In this document: positions 53,667 to 62,592 of the stretch, one piece after another
How positions within the stretch are numbered: position 1 is the first letter of the stretch
Layout of the letters: each line of letters starts with the position of its first letter
DNA from: an uncultured Pelagibacteraceae bacterium
Lineage (GTDB): Bacteria; Pseudomonadota; Alphaproteobacteria; Pelagibacterales; Pelagibacteraceae
Direction of reading: 5' to 3'
Length of the DNA stretch: 64,000 nt
Assembly (NCBI GenBank): GCA_902549785.1
Contig: CACCWT010000001.1
Span: 1 to 64,000 of the forward strand
The notes under the pieces: model-generated
Databases searched by the model: none
What the model was told of the DNA's origin: nothing
What the model saw: only the letters and a program-made list of their open reading frames with translations
Made by a program: the position numbers and the translations under genes

Positions 53667-54857
53667 ATGCAAAGTTTTAAACTTAACGAAACCGATATTC
53701 TATCCAATCAAGATTGGACGTTTCCGACTAATATTGCATACGGTCCAGGTAGATTAAAAGAAATAGGTGGTATCTGTAATAATTTAGATATTAAAAACCC
53801 TTTAATTGTTACAGATAAAGGTAGCACAAAATTACCATTTATAATTAATTTACAAAATTATTTAAAAAGTTCTGATGTAAAATCCGATTTATTTTTTGAT
53901 ATATCTCCAAATCCAAGAGAAGATGAGGTTTCAAATGGTGTTAGTAAATTTAAAGATGGAAACCATGATGCTATAATTGCTATCGGTGGAGGCAGTGCCA
54001 TGGATGGAGGAAAATTAATTTGCCTCACAGCAAACAATGACGTTCCATTAAGAGATTTTGAGTTTGAATTAACTCCGCCTAAAATTAGCAAGGATAACCC
54101 ATTCCCAAAAATTATAACTATTCCAACAACTGCTGGAACTGGAGCTGAAACAGAAATTTCAGCTATGGTTACTTATTTAAAAGAAGGCATGAAATTTTGT
54201 ATGTGGCATCCAGATGTTAGACCTTCCTTAGCATTGTTAGATCCAGAACTAACTATTGGATTGCCAGCAAATTTAACGGCATGGACTGGTGCAGATGCTT
54301 TAATTCATGGTATAGAGGGTTATTGTGTTCCTGGTTTCAATCCAATGTGTGATGGCGCTGCTTTAGAAGGTTTATCTTTGATATCAAAATCTTTAGTCAC
54401 AGCTGTAGAAGATCCTAGCAATATAGTTGCAAGAGGTGGAATGCATGTTGGATCTTGTTTAGCAGGAATTTCATTTTTAAAAGGTTTAGGATTAGTACAT
54501 GCTATTGCTCATATGGTTGGAGCCGAATACAATACTCATCACGGACTAACGAATGCAATAATATTGCCTGTAGTTTTAAAATATAATCTACCAGGTATGG
54601 AAGAAAAAGTTAAAAGAATGTCAGAGGCTATGCAATTTAAAGATCATTCTGTAGATGCATTTATATCAAACATTGAAAACATTCTTGATAGAATTAAAAT
54701 TCCAAAAAGTTTGAGCGAAATTGGAGTCCCCGAGGATTGTGTTGATAGAATTGCTGAAAAATCAATGAAAGATCAAGCTTATGGACAAAATCCTAGAAAA
54801 GCAACTTTAGAAGAAATAAAGGAACTTACTCTAGCATCCATTAAAAAAGCTAGGTAA
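53667..54857 (+). CDS. Iron-containing alcohol dehydrogenase
   Basis: NAD(P)-dependent, group III alcohol dehydrogenase, 396 aa. The nucleotide-binding GGGSAMD (107-113) and TTAGTGAE (154-161) are typical, and the metal ligands correspond to D210, H214, H278 and H292 (spacing as in FucO-type enzymes). The N-terminal 15 residues before WTFPTNIAYGPG are an extra extension. Followed by an amidase gene 12 bases on. Substrate unknown; small alcohols or hydroxy acids are typical. Confidence 0.9.
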   Translation: MQSFKLNETDILSNQDWTFPTNIAYGPGRLKEIGGICNNLDIKNPLIVTDKGSTKLPFIINLQNYLKSSDVKSDLFFDISPNPREDEVSNGVSKFKDGNHDAIIAIGGGSAMDGGKLICLTANNDVPLRDFEFELTPPKISKDNPFPKIITIPTTAGTGAETEISAMVTYLKEGMKFCMWHPDVRPSLALLDPELTIGLPANLTAWTGADALIHGIEGYCVPGFNPMCDGAALEGLSLISKSLVTAVEDPSNIVARGGMHVGSCLAGISFLKGLGLVHAIAHMVGAEYNTHHGLTNAIILPVVLKYNLPGMEEKVKRMSEAMQFKDHSVDAFISNIENILDRIKIPKSLSEIGVPEDCVDRIAEKSMKDQAYGQNPRKATLEEIKELTLASIKKAR

Positions 54858-54869
54858 TGGTAAATTCTC

Positions 54870-56288
54870 ATGCTTGAAAATAAATCAGTTAAAGAAATTA
54901 TTTCTTTAATTAAGAAAAAGGATGTTTCAGTAAAAGAAATAGTTGGCTTATATTTTGAAAGAATAAAAAAATTTAATTCATCTTTGAATGCTATTGTTTC
55001 AATTAAGGATGAAGAAGAAATAATTAAAGAAGCTGAGATTAAGGACAAAAATTTCGACGAGAACAAGCCGTTATTTGGCTTACCTCTTGCCTCTAAAGAT
55101 TTGCTAGATGTAGTTGGTTTTCCAACCACTTATGGTTTTCCTGGATATAAAGATTACTTTCCAAAAAAAAATTCTATAATTGTTGACCGTCAAATAAATG
55201 CCGGTGGAATAATAATTGGAAAAACAAACACTGCTGAATTAGGAGTGGGCGCTCATACAGCGAATAGATTATTTGGAATAACACCAAACATTTATGGAAA
55301 TAGTCAATCATCTGGTGGATCAAGTGGTGGAGCTGGTGTTGCAGTTGCAGCAAATTTACTGCCATTTGCTGATGGCACAGATATGATGGGTTCTTGTAGA
55401 ACACCTGCTGCTTACGCAAATGTCTATGGTTTTAGACCAACACCAGGATTACTTCCCGATTATAGAACAAATGAAAAAAAGAAAAATCTTCCAGTTATTT
55501 CAACACCAGGATGTCTTGCAAGAACACCTGATGATATGTCTATTCTTTTAGATGTCATAGTTGGAGAACATAAAGAAGATCCAATTTCTTTCAGTTTAGA
55601 TAATTCTTTTAGTGAGGTTAATTTAAGTGACCATGAATTTTCAAAAATAAAAATTGGATGGTTATCTGACATGAATGGTAACTATCAATATGATCCTGAG
55701 ATAATTGAAATATGTAACAAACAACTTAACAATCTTGAAAAGCATAAAGTTATAATTGAAAACTTAAAACCAAAAATAGATGCTCATAAATTATGGAATT
55801 GTTGGGGCACATTAAGAGCAAAAAGTATTTATGAGGATATTATTACAATGAATATCAAAGATGTTAACGAAATGACTCCACAGGCGTTATGGGAATACAA
55901 TAAAGGTATCGAGCTCAAAGAGGAAGATGTAAAATCTGCTCTTAACTTAAGAATTGAATTATCAAATGATGTAAATAGTTTGTTTGGTGATTTTGATTTT
56001 TTAGCTTTACCATCTCAACAATCATTTCCTTTTGATAAAAATTTAAGACACCCAGAAAAAATAAATGAAAAATTAATGGACACTTATCATAGATGGATTG
56101 AAATACATATATTTGCTAGTCTTTTTTACTTGCCATCAATTTCTTTACCTATTGGTTTTAATAATGATGGATTTCCAATAGGTATTCAAATTATAGCAAA
56201 AGAAAAAGAAGATTTAAAAGTGATATCTTTTGCAAAAAGATATGAAGAAATTTTTAATTTTTCTAAAATTAAACCAAAATTAAACTAA
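54870..56288 (+). CDS. Amidase signature family hydrolase
   Basis: Hydrolase of 472 aa with the Ser-cisSer-Lys triad: K76 (ASKDLL), S151 in the GGSSGG loop and S175 (MMGSCRTPA). The usual GTDTGGS is here GTDMMGS, which changes the residues around the nucleophile. Without GatB or GatA-type context it is a stand-alone amidase rather than the tRNA amidotransferase subunit. Stop and the following EamA start overlap by one base (TAATG). An amide taken up or made in the same transcript is the likely substrate. Confidence 0.87.
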   Translation: MLENKSVKEIISLIKKKDVSVKEIVGLYFERIKKFNSSLNAIVSIKDEEEIIKEAEIKDKNFDENKPLFGLPLASKDLLDVVGFPTTYGFPGYKDYFPKKNSIIVDRQINAGGIIIGKTNTAELGVGAHTANRLFGITPNIYGNSQSSGGSSGGAGVAVAANLLPFADGTDMMGSCRTPAAYANVYGFRPTPGLLPDYRTNEKKKNLPVISTPGCLARTPDDMSILLDVIVGEHKEDPISFSLDNSFSEVNLSDHEFSKIKIGWLSDMNGNYQYDPEIIEICNKQLNNLEKHKVIIENLKPKIDAHKLWNCWGTLRAKSIYEDIITMNIKDVNEMTPQALWEYNKGIELKEEDVKSALNLRIELSNDVNSLFGDFDFLALPSQQSFPFDKNLRHPEKINEKLMDTYHRWIEIHIFASLFYLPSISLPIGFNNDGFPIGIQIIAKEKEDLKVISFAKRYEEIFNFSKIKPKLN

Positions 56289-57181
56289 TGGTCAGACACA
56301 AACATCATTTTAAAATAGCTTTTGCGTTAGCAATAGCTGCTGGGTCATGGGGAGTTTATTGGTTACCTCAAAGAATTTTAGAAGATGGGGGACTTACTGG
56401 AGGTTGGGGAACGATTTCTCAAATGATGATCGGAATTTTATTACTTACACCTATCTCTTTGTGGAGAAAGTATAAAGGTCGTACATCTGGTTTAGAAATT
56501 CCTTTTGTTGGTTTTTTAACGGGCAGTGGTTTTATATGTTACGCATTAAGTTTCTTGCTTACAGATGTTGTGCGAGCATTAATCATGTTTTACATGATAC
56601 CTGTCTGGACGACTATTTTTGAAATATATTTTTTAAAAAAAAGACCAGGTTTCGAAAGAGTTTTAACTTTAAGCTTAGCACTAGGGGGTTTGTGGGTAGT
56701 TTTTAGTCAATCTAACATTATACCGTTACCACAAAATGCAGGAGATTGGTTGGCATTGGTAGGTGGTGTGCTATTTGGGGCTGGGTTGGTACGTTTAGAA
56801 ATTTCCAAAACAGATGGTGTCTTTCCAGTAATCTTTTCTTTCTTTGTTTATGGGACAATATTTAACATTTTTGCTGGCTTTATTTTAAAAGATTACTTAG
56901 GACCTATGCCGCCGATTGAAGCTTTTACATCAATGTTTACTTTTTTAGTTCTTATTTCAGTATTTTATTTTATTCCTACTGGAGTAGTTATAATGTGGTC
57001 TCCATCTGTTTTAGGTGCAGGCCTTTGTGCAATATTATATTTAAGCGAGATAGTAGTTGGAGTTATATCAGCTGGTATTTTAACAGATGAAACATTTGGT
57101 TGGAGAGAAGTTGTTGGAAGTACAATGATTGTTGTAGGAGGAGTATTAGCTGTTGTTCTAGCACCAAAAGAAGAAAAATAG
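56288..57181 (+). CDS. EamA/DMT-superfamily transporter
   Basis: Ten-helix membrane protein of 297 aa, richer in Gly and Trp than its neighbours. First repeat starts FALAIAAGSWGVYWLPQRIL. Overlaps the amidase by one base and abuts the methyltransferase gene with no gap, so it is co-expressed with both. It may transport the substrate or product of one of these enzymes; direction unknown. Confidence 0.82.
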   Translation: MVRHKHHFKIAFALAIAAGSWGVYWLPQRILEDGGLTGGWGTISQMMIGILLLTPISLWRKYKGRTSGLEIPFVGFLTGSGFICYALSFLLTDVVRALIMFYMIPVWTTIFEIYFLKKRPGFERVLTLSLALGGLWVVFSQSNIIPLPQNAGDWLALVGGVLFGAGLVRLEISKTDGVFPVIFSFFVYGTIFNIFAGFILKDYLGPMPPIEAFTSMFTFLVLISVFYFIPTGVVIMWSPSVLGAGLCAILYLSEIVVGVISAGILTDETFGWREVVGSTMIVVGGVLAVVLAPKEEK

Positions 57182-58171
57182 ATGCTGTTTAAAGAAAAGT
57201 TTAAATCAAATTCAAAAATATTCTTAGATGGTGGAAATGGTTCTGAGATTGCAAACTTAGGAGGTGAGATGACACCAGCTTTTTCAGCATTAGCAACAAT
57301 CACAGCACCAGAAATTGTAAGACAAGTTCATGAAAATTTTATGGATGCAGGATGTGATGTTATTACAGCAAATACATTTAGCACTACAAGACACAATATG
57401 AATAGTATTAACAAAGGTAATGAAACAAAAGATTTTATTGTTAGATCTGTCGATATAGCCAAAAAGGCAATTAAGAATAAGGGTAAAGAAAATACAGTTG
57501 GAATAGCAGGGAGTATGTCGAATTTTTTCTCACTAAAGGAAAATGAATTTGTTCCAGATCCAAAGTACATACCTTCATTCAGAGAGGAAGAGAGAAATTA
57601 TAAAGAGGCTGCTAAAATCTTAAAAGAAGAGGGAGTTGATCTTTTAATTCTAGAAATGATATTAGATATAGATCACTCAAAAATCTTACTTAACTCTGCA
57701 TTAGAAACTGGTTTGCCTGTTTGGGTTGGACTTAGTTGCTGTATAAGCAAGTTTGATAATAACGTTATTGGAAGAAATTTTAAAGCTGAAAAAGAAAAAT
57801 CACTTATTTATGATGAAAGTATATACAAAGAGCAACCAAAATTTATTCCTGATGATAAGATTGTTCTTTTAGATGATATTATGAAATCTCTAACAAATAT
57901 CGGCGGAGATGTTTATGGTATTATGCATACTTGGCTTGTTGATGCCTTTGATGGATTGAAGGTGATTAAAAATAATTGGCAGGGTCCAATTATGTTTTAT
58001 CCAGAGATACATAAGTTTGATACAAAAACTCATAAGGCAACAGTGACATACGCAGAGGATGAATTTGCTGATGAATGTGGAAAATTAATTGATGACCAAA
58101 TTCAAATTATCGGAGGGTGTTGTGGTGTCACAGACAATCATCTCAAAAAATTAATTTCAAGGTATTCTTAA
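57182..58171 (+). CDS. Homocysteine S-methyltransferase family protein, first
   Basis: Zinc-dependent methyltransferase of the MmuM/BHMT family, 329 aa, making methionine from homocysteine with a methyl donor such as glycine betaine, DMSP or S-methylmethionine. The N-terminal DGGNGSEI (near residue 17), TANTFSTT (near 60), and the zinc-ligand cysteines in WVGLSCC (near 184) and IIGGCCGV (near 313) are all visible. It ends the operon alcohol dehydrogenase, amidase, EamA, methyltransferase. The second copy lies at 59805. Confidence 0.88.
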   Translation: MLFKEKFKSNSKIFLDGGNGSEIANLGGEMTPAFSALATITAPEIVRQVHENFMDAGCDVITANTFSTTRHNMNSINKGNETKDFIVRSVDIAKKAIKNKGKENTVGIAGSMSNFFSLKENEFVPDPKYIPSFREEERNYKEAAKILKEEGVDLLILEMILDIDHSKILLNSALETGLPVWVGLSCCISKFDNNVIGRNFKAEKEKSLIYDESIYKEQPKFIPDDKIVLLDDIMKSLTNIGGDVYGIMHTWLVDAFDGLKVIKNNWQGPIMFYPEIHKFDTKTHKATVTYAEDEFADECGKLIDDQIQIIGGCCGVTDNHLKKLISRYS

Positions 58172-58179
58172 TTTTAATA

Positions 58180-59337
58180 TTAATTGTTAACTAAGTTTAT
58201 CAACATATTAATCATATCAACTTTATAACTCTCTTTTGTTGCAGATTTTGTTTCTAATACTGAAAAAAATGCTGCGACTTTGCCGGTTTTAAAATTTGTT
58301 GCCAAAAACTGACCTCCATATCCAGAGTGTCCAATCATGTTACCTGATACCATTGTTGAATTTGAGTAATACAAATATTTATTTTTTGATAATTCCATGT
58401 ATTTAGGTCCTAAATTTTTAATAGTTTTGTCTAAAAAAGAAGGTGATCCAACTTTTCTATTTCCAACCCCCATACCTTTTCTTGCAAAAAGTAAACCCAT
58501 TCTTAAAAAATCTCTTGTAATTAAACAACCACCACCAGACATCCATGGCATCCCATATCTATCAGAGGCAATATATAAACCTTCTTCAAAGCCAGCAGCT
58601 TCAACTGCCGATAAAACCCAATCTCTTAAAGTTCTTCCACTTACCTTTTCTACAATTAATCCAACTACATCAGTATTTGCAGATTTGTAAAATGCATATT
58701 CAGATCTATTTATTAAACTTTTGTTTTTAATTTTTTTAATTGTATTTAAATATTCTTCTTGGCTTAAATGATTTTTTAAATTTTTTGGTAGCCTCCAACC
58801 TCCAACAGGCTCATGTAAAAAGGAGGAAGAATATGCTTTAGTATAATCTTCGGTATAGGAATTTATAATATTCATATTCAAAACATCTTGTACTTTTGCA
58901 TCAGAATACCCGCTTCCAATTTTAGGCAAATAATGTGAAACTTTTTTATTCAAATTTATTGAATTATTTTTCACAAGTTCACCTACAAATAAGTTAACAA
59001 ACATTTTAGTTATTGACATAATTGTCTGTGGTTGATTTTTTTTGAAATCTTTAGCGTATTTTTCAAATAATATATTTTGACCTCTGCCAACGATTATTGA
59101 ACAAAAAGATTTATTTTTGATCATTTTTTTTACCAATGGTATTTTACCAATTTTATTATTGGGTTTTGACTTTAGTTTTAATACTAGATCAGATCTTAGA
59201 TAAAGACTGTACCTATTTATTTTATGTAAATTTCTGTAACCAAATCTTCTAGTTTTTGGAAGATTCCATAAAGCCTTATTATCTTTAATTGTTTTTAATT
59301 CAGGACTTTTAACAGAGATTAATTTTTTTATTTTCAA
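58180..59337 (-). CDS. Serine hydrolase of the beta-lactamase/class C family
   Basis: Serine-acyl hydrolase fold, 385 aa. The nucleophile motif SxxK is S108-ITK111, a Tyr motif is in AFYKSANTDVVG, and the third motif HxG is HSGYGG near residue 340. No signal peptide is visible, so it is likely a cytosolic esterase or peptidase rather than a resistance enzyme. It overlaps msrA by four bases. The basic N-terminal 60 residues are unlike the rest of the family. Substrate unknown. Confidence 0.82.
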   Translation of the reverse strand: MKIKKLISVKSPELKTIKDNKALWNLPKTRRFGYRNLHKINRYSLYLRSDLVLKLKSKPNNKIGKIPLVKKMIKNKSFCSIIVGRGQNILFEKYAKDFKKNQPQTIMSITKMFVNLFVGELVKNNSINLNKKVSHYLPKIGSGYSDAKVQDVLNMNIINSYTEDYTKAYSSSFLHEPVGGWRLPKNLKNHLSQEEYLNTIKKIKNKSLINRSEYAFYKSANTDVVGLIVEKVSGRTLRDWVLSAVEAAGFEEGLYIASDRYGMPWMSGGGCLITRDFLRMGLLFARKGMGVGNRKVGSPSFLDKTIKNLGPKYMELSKNKYLYYSNSTMVSGNMIGHSGYGGQFLATNFKTGKVAAFFSVLETKSATKESYKVDMINMLINLVNN

Positions 59338-59786
59338 TATTTCAAAGATTTTTTTTGTTCGTATTTCTGGTGATATCCTTCTGCTTTACAATAATTTTTT
59401 TCCTTGGATATTTTTGTTGATACCTTACCATTTAATTTTTTGTTCACTTCATTTAATACTTTTTCAGCAATCTTTTTTTCTTCATCAGTATTATAAAATA
59501 TTTCTGATCTATATTGAATTCCTACATAAGTACCTTGTCGATTTACTTGAGTAGAGTCGTGTAATTCAAAAAATAGATTAACCATGTCCTCATACGATTT
59601 TTCTTTTTCATCATATTGAACTTTCACAACTTCAATATGGCCAGTGTCACCACCGCACACAGCTTTATAGGTTACATTGGGATCATCTCCTCCACAGTAA
59701 CCACATTCGGTAGAGATTATACCTTCAATACCTTCGTACTTAGTTTCATCCCAAAAACAACCAATACCGCCAATAAATGTCTTCAT
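59334..59786 (-). CDS. msrA: Peptide methionine (S)-S-oxide reductase MsrA
   Basis: Reduces methionine-S-sulfoxide. Compact form of 150 aa with the active-site GCFWDE (catalytic Cys near residue 10), GYCGG, TGHIEVV and the C-terminal CKAEGYHQKY. The Asp after Trp in GCFWDE replaces the more frequent Cys/Ser/Gly. Encoded between a serine hydrolase (4-base overlap) and a homocysteine methyltransferase gene (18 bases), so methionine making and repair are adjacent. Confidence 0.94.
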   Translation of the reverse strand: MKTFIGGIGCFWDETKYEGIEGIISTECGYCGGDDPNVTYKAVCGGDTGHIEVVKVQYDEKEKSYEDMVNLFFELHDSTQVNRQGTYVGIQYRSEIFYNTDEEKKIAEKVLNEVNKKLNGKVSTKISKEKNYCKAEGYHQKYEQKKSLKY

Positions 59787-59804
59787 TATTTCTTAATTTA
59801 TACT

Positions 59805-60719
59805 TTAGTTTTTTAAAATTGAAATGGCTTTAATTTCATCAACTCCTATTCCACAACAGCCACCTATAATTTGAGCTCCATCTTTAATCCAAGTTTTTAC
59901 TTCATTTAAATAATCATTTGGAGTCATATCATCTATAAATCTCCAGTGTGGTTTTTCATAATATCCTTTATTTGGATATGCTCCTAGAGCTCCATCAAAA
60001 TTTTCTCTCGCAGTTTTTATTGCCTTACCTGTAGTTTTAATATCAGAGTGGGCTACTAAAATTGGACCGTTATGAATTTTTTTAAAATTATTTATAGATT
60101 TTTCAAAATTTTCATAGATGTGAGTATCAGAGTCAATTGTATCGTTGTACCCGAGCATTATTTGATTTTGATCATTCGTTACACACGATACCGACAACCA
60201 AACTGGTATACTTATCTTTGTAGAACAGTTTAACATTGTTTCCACAATATCTGCTTGAGAAGACATAGCCTCTAAAATAATTAAATCTACTCCTTCACCT
60301 GATAAAATTTTAAGCTGTTCATCAAAGCCAGGTATCATTGCTTTAACTCCTAGTTTGTAAAAATTACCAAAAGTTGAAACGCTTCCAGCAAGAGCAACAT
60401 CTTTGTTTGAATTTTTAATTGCATCTTTTGCAACTTGAACACTTTTTTTATTAAATTCCTCTATTAAGTCTTCATAACCATACTGTCTCATCGATATAGG
60501 TGTAGTACTATATGTATTTGTAGTTATTACATCAGCACCCGCATTTATATAATCTTCATGAATTTTTCTTACTAATTCTGGATTATCTACTGAGCATTTT
60601 CCACACCACATTTTTTCATCCATTTTAGCGCCATTCTTTTCTAATTCAGCACCCATTCCACCATCTAAAATAATAGTTTTTTTATTTTCTAATTTTTCAT
60701 GAATTGATGAATAAGACAT
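59805..60719 (-). CDS. Homocysteine S-methyltransferase family protein, second
   Basis: Zinc methyltransferase of 304 aa: ILDGGMGAEL (near residue 16), TTNTYSTT (near 60), WLSVSC and IIGGCCG (near 287) with the zinc cysteines. The frame is open up to 60815, but that would overlap the VOC gene by 92 bases; the ATG at 60719 gives a four-base gap and a normal N-terminus (MSYSSIHEKL). It is divergent in sequence from the copy at 57182, so the two probably use different methyl donors. Confidence 0.88.
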   Translation of the reverse strand: MSYSSIHEKLENKKTIILDGGMGAELEKNGAKMDEKMWCGKCSVDNPELVRKIHEDYINAGADVITTNTYSTTPISMRQYGYEDLIEEFNKKSVQVAKDAIKNSNKDVALAGSVSTFGNFYKLGVKAMIPGFDEQLKILSGEGVDLIILEAMSSQADIVETMLNCSTKISIPVWLSVSCVTNDQNQIMLGYNDTIDSDTHIYENFEKSINNFKKIHNGPILVAHSDIKTTGKAIKTARENFDGALGAYPNKGYYEKPHWRFIDDMTPNDYLNEVKTWIKDGAQIIGGCCGIGVDEIKAISILKN

Positions 60720-60723
60720 AGTA

Positions 60724-61110
60724 TTATTCTTTGCTATTTGTGAAAGTGCAAATTTTATTTCCATCAAGATCACGTACGTACGAATAATAAACTCCTGATC
60801 CTTCTGGTCGTTCACCTCCTGATCCTTCGCTAGTACCTCCAGCTTTTAGACCTATTTTGTGAAATCTATCAACAATAACTCTTGAAGATGTTATAAATGA
60901 TATTTGTGTTCCATTTCCAAAAGTTGCTTCTTTTTTATTAAAGGGTTTTGTAATGTAAAATTCTATTTCGTTTGTATCTTTTTTTCCATATGCTGCATAA
61001 TCGTTCTCAACAGTTTCGTTTCTTGATAGTCCAATGACTTCCAAAACTTCATCATAAAACTTAATGGCAGCATCTAAATTATTTGTTCCCACCATTACAT
61101 AACCAATCAT
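60724..61110 (-). CDS. VOC-family (glyoxalase/bleomycin-resistance-like) protein
   Basis: Small metal-binding-fold protein of 128 aa. The first beta-alpha module is MIGYVMVGTNNLDAAIKFYDEVLEVIG and the second ends YYSYVRDLDGNKICTF; such proteins include dioxygenases, isomerases and lyases. An insertion rich in Gly/Ser (residues 92-107) separates strands. Located four bases before the methyltransferase gene. No substrate can be inferred. Confidence 0.82.
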   Translation of the reverse strand: MIGYVMVGTNNLDAAIKFYDEVLEVIGLSRNETVENDYAAYGKKDTNEIEFYITKPFNKKEATFGNGTQISFITSSRVIVDRFHKIGLKAGGTSEGSGGERPEGSGVYYSYVRDLDGNKICTFTNSKE

Positions 61111-61140
61111 CTCAACCTCAAATATCTTGAATATATTTTT

Positions 61141-62571
61141 TTAATTCCAGCCAGTAATTGCCTTAACCTCTAGGTATTCAGTAAACCCCCAAAGTCCACC
61201 TTCTCGACCGTTACCTGATTGCTTAAATCCTCCAAAAGGTGCTCCAGTTTCTGCTCCTTGGCCATTAATATAAACTGTCCCTGCTCTTACTTTTCTTGCC
61301 ACTCTTTTTGCTTTTTCTTTATCCTCAGTTTGTAAATAGTTACCTAATCCGTAAGACGTATCGTTTGTTATTTTAATTGCTTCTTCTTCTGTATCAAATG
61401 GAATAATTGAGAGCACTGGACCAAATATTTCTTCTCTAGCGATTTTCATATCGTTGTTAACATCTACAAATATTGTAGGTTTGACAAAATACCCCTTATT
61501 AAGACCATTTGGCAGATCGGGCCCTCCTGCTGCTAAAGTTGCACCTTCTTTAATGCCCTCATTTATGAGATTTACAACTTTATCATATTGAACTTTGGAT
61601 ACTAAAGGTCCAATGTGATCACCTTTTTTAGATGCCACATCTACTTTAATTTTATTTGCTTCATCTACAGCTTCTTTTACTGCTCTATCATAAATTGATC
61701 TTTGAACTAGCATTCGTGTTGGAGCATCACAAGACTGTCCAGTGTTACTCATTATACTTCTTACTCCATCTCTCACTGCATCTGGATACGAATCTTCAAA
61801 AACTATATTTCCACCTTTACCACCAAGCTCAAGAGTTACCTTTTTAATTGTATCAGCTGCATTTTTTTGTATTAGTTTTCCTGCTCTAGTAGATCCTGTA
61901 AATGAGACCATATCAATATCGGGGTGGCCAGATATATGGTTTCCAACTACTTCTCCATTACCATTAACTAAATTAAATACTCCTGGGGGAAAACCAGCTT
62001 CATCAATCATTTCTGCAAACAAAACTCCTGATACTGGAGCAATTTCAGATGGTTTTAAAATCATTGTACAACCAGCTGCTAGTGCTGGAATAACTTTAAG
62101 TACGATTTGGTTCATTGGAAAATTCCAAGGGGTTATTAGTCCACAAACTCCAATTGGCTCATATCTAATTTGGTTGTTTGATTTTGGATCAAACTGATGT
62201 TCAAAATTAAAATTTTTTAAAATATCTATTGTATTTCTAGATATATCTGCACCCATTTTAGTATGAATATCTGATGCAAAATCTAATGGTGCACCCATTT
62301 CCATTGATTGTGCTTCAACCATTTCATTCCATCTTCTATTATAAATTTTATCAAATTTTTCTAATAATTTTACTCTCTCTTCTTTTGTAGTTTCTCTCCA
62401 AGTTTCAAATGCAACTTTAGCAGCACTTATAGCTTTATCAGTATCCTCAATAGATCCTAAAGATATTACTGCAAAAGCCTCTTCAGTTGATGGATCAATT
62501 ACATCAAAGTCATTAGGTTTGACTGGTGAAACCCATTTTCCGTTTATATAAAAATTTTTTTTTTCAATCAT
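61141..62571 (-). CDS. NAD(P)-dependent aldehyde dehydrogenase, second
   Basis: Aldehyde dehydrogenase of 476 aa with N150 (TPWNFP), E248 (TLELGG) and nucleophile C281 (GQSCDAP). The C-terminal GAPFGGFKQSGNGREGG is typical. It is separated from the VOC gene by 30 bases and from the 3-hydroxyisobutyrate-dehydrogenase-like gene by 21, suggesting a shared minus-strand transcript. Substrate unknown; with the upstream dehydrogenase a hydroxy acid to semialdehyde to acid route is plausible (inference). Confidence 0.9.
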   Translation of the reverse strand: MIEKKNFYINGKWVSPVKPNDFDVIDPSTEEAFAVISLGSIEDTDKAISAAKVAFETWRETTKEERVKLLEKFDKIYNRRWNEMVEAQSMEMGAPLDFASDIHTKMGADISRNTIDILKNFNFEHQFDPKSNNQIRYEPIGVCGLITPWNFPMNQIVLKVIPALAAGCTMILKPSEIAPVSGVLFAEMIDEAGFPPGVFNLVNGNGEVVGNHISGHPDIDMVSFTGSTRAGKLIQKNAADTIKKVTLELGGKGGNIVFEDSYPDAVRDGVRSIMSNTGQSCDAPTRMLVQRSIYDRAVKEAVDEANKIKVDVASKKGDHIGPLVSKVQYDKVVNLINEGIKEGATLAAGGPDLPNGLNKGYFVKPTIFVDVNNDMKIAREEIFGPVLSIIPFDTEEEAIKITNDTSYGLGNYLQTEDKEKAKRVARKVRAGTVYINGQGAETGAPFGGFKQSGNGREGGLWGFTEYLEVKAITGWN

Positions 62572-62592
62572 AATTGTACTTTAACATAAAAT

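Noticed and set aside
54779..55129. 116-codon minus-strand open frame across the alcohol dehydrogenase-amidase junction
   Set aside because: Shadow of two well-supported genes on the other strand; low-complexity Ser/Leu-rich translation.
56288..57182. A SAM-type riboswitch upstream of the methyltransferase at 57182
   Set aside because: There is no leader: the gene directly abuts the EamA stop codon, leaving no room for an aptamer outside coding sequence.
60720..60815. Extended start of the second homocysteine methyltransferase at 60815
   Set aside because: The extension lies inside the VOC gene in another frame; the ATG at 60719 fits the family start with a four-base gap.
61742..62197. 151-codon plus-strand open frame opposite the aldehyde dehydrogenase
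   Set aside because: Antisense shadow of a strongly conserved gene in the complementary codon frame; no family likeness and no ribosome site.
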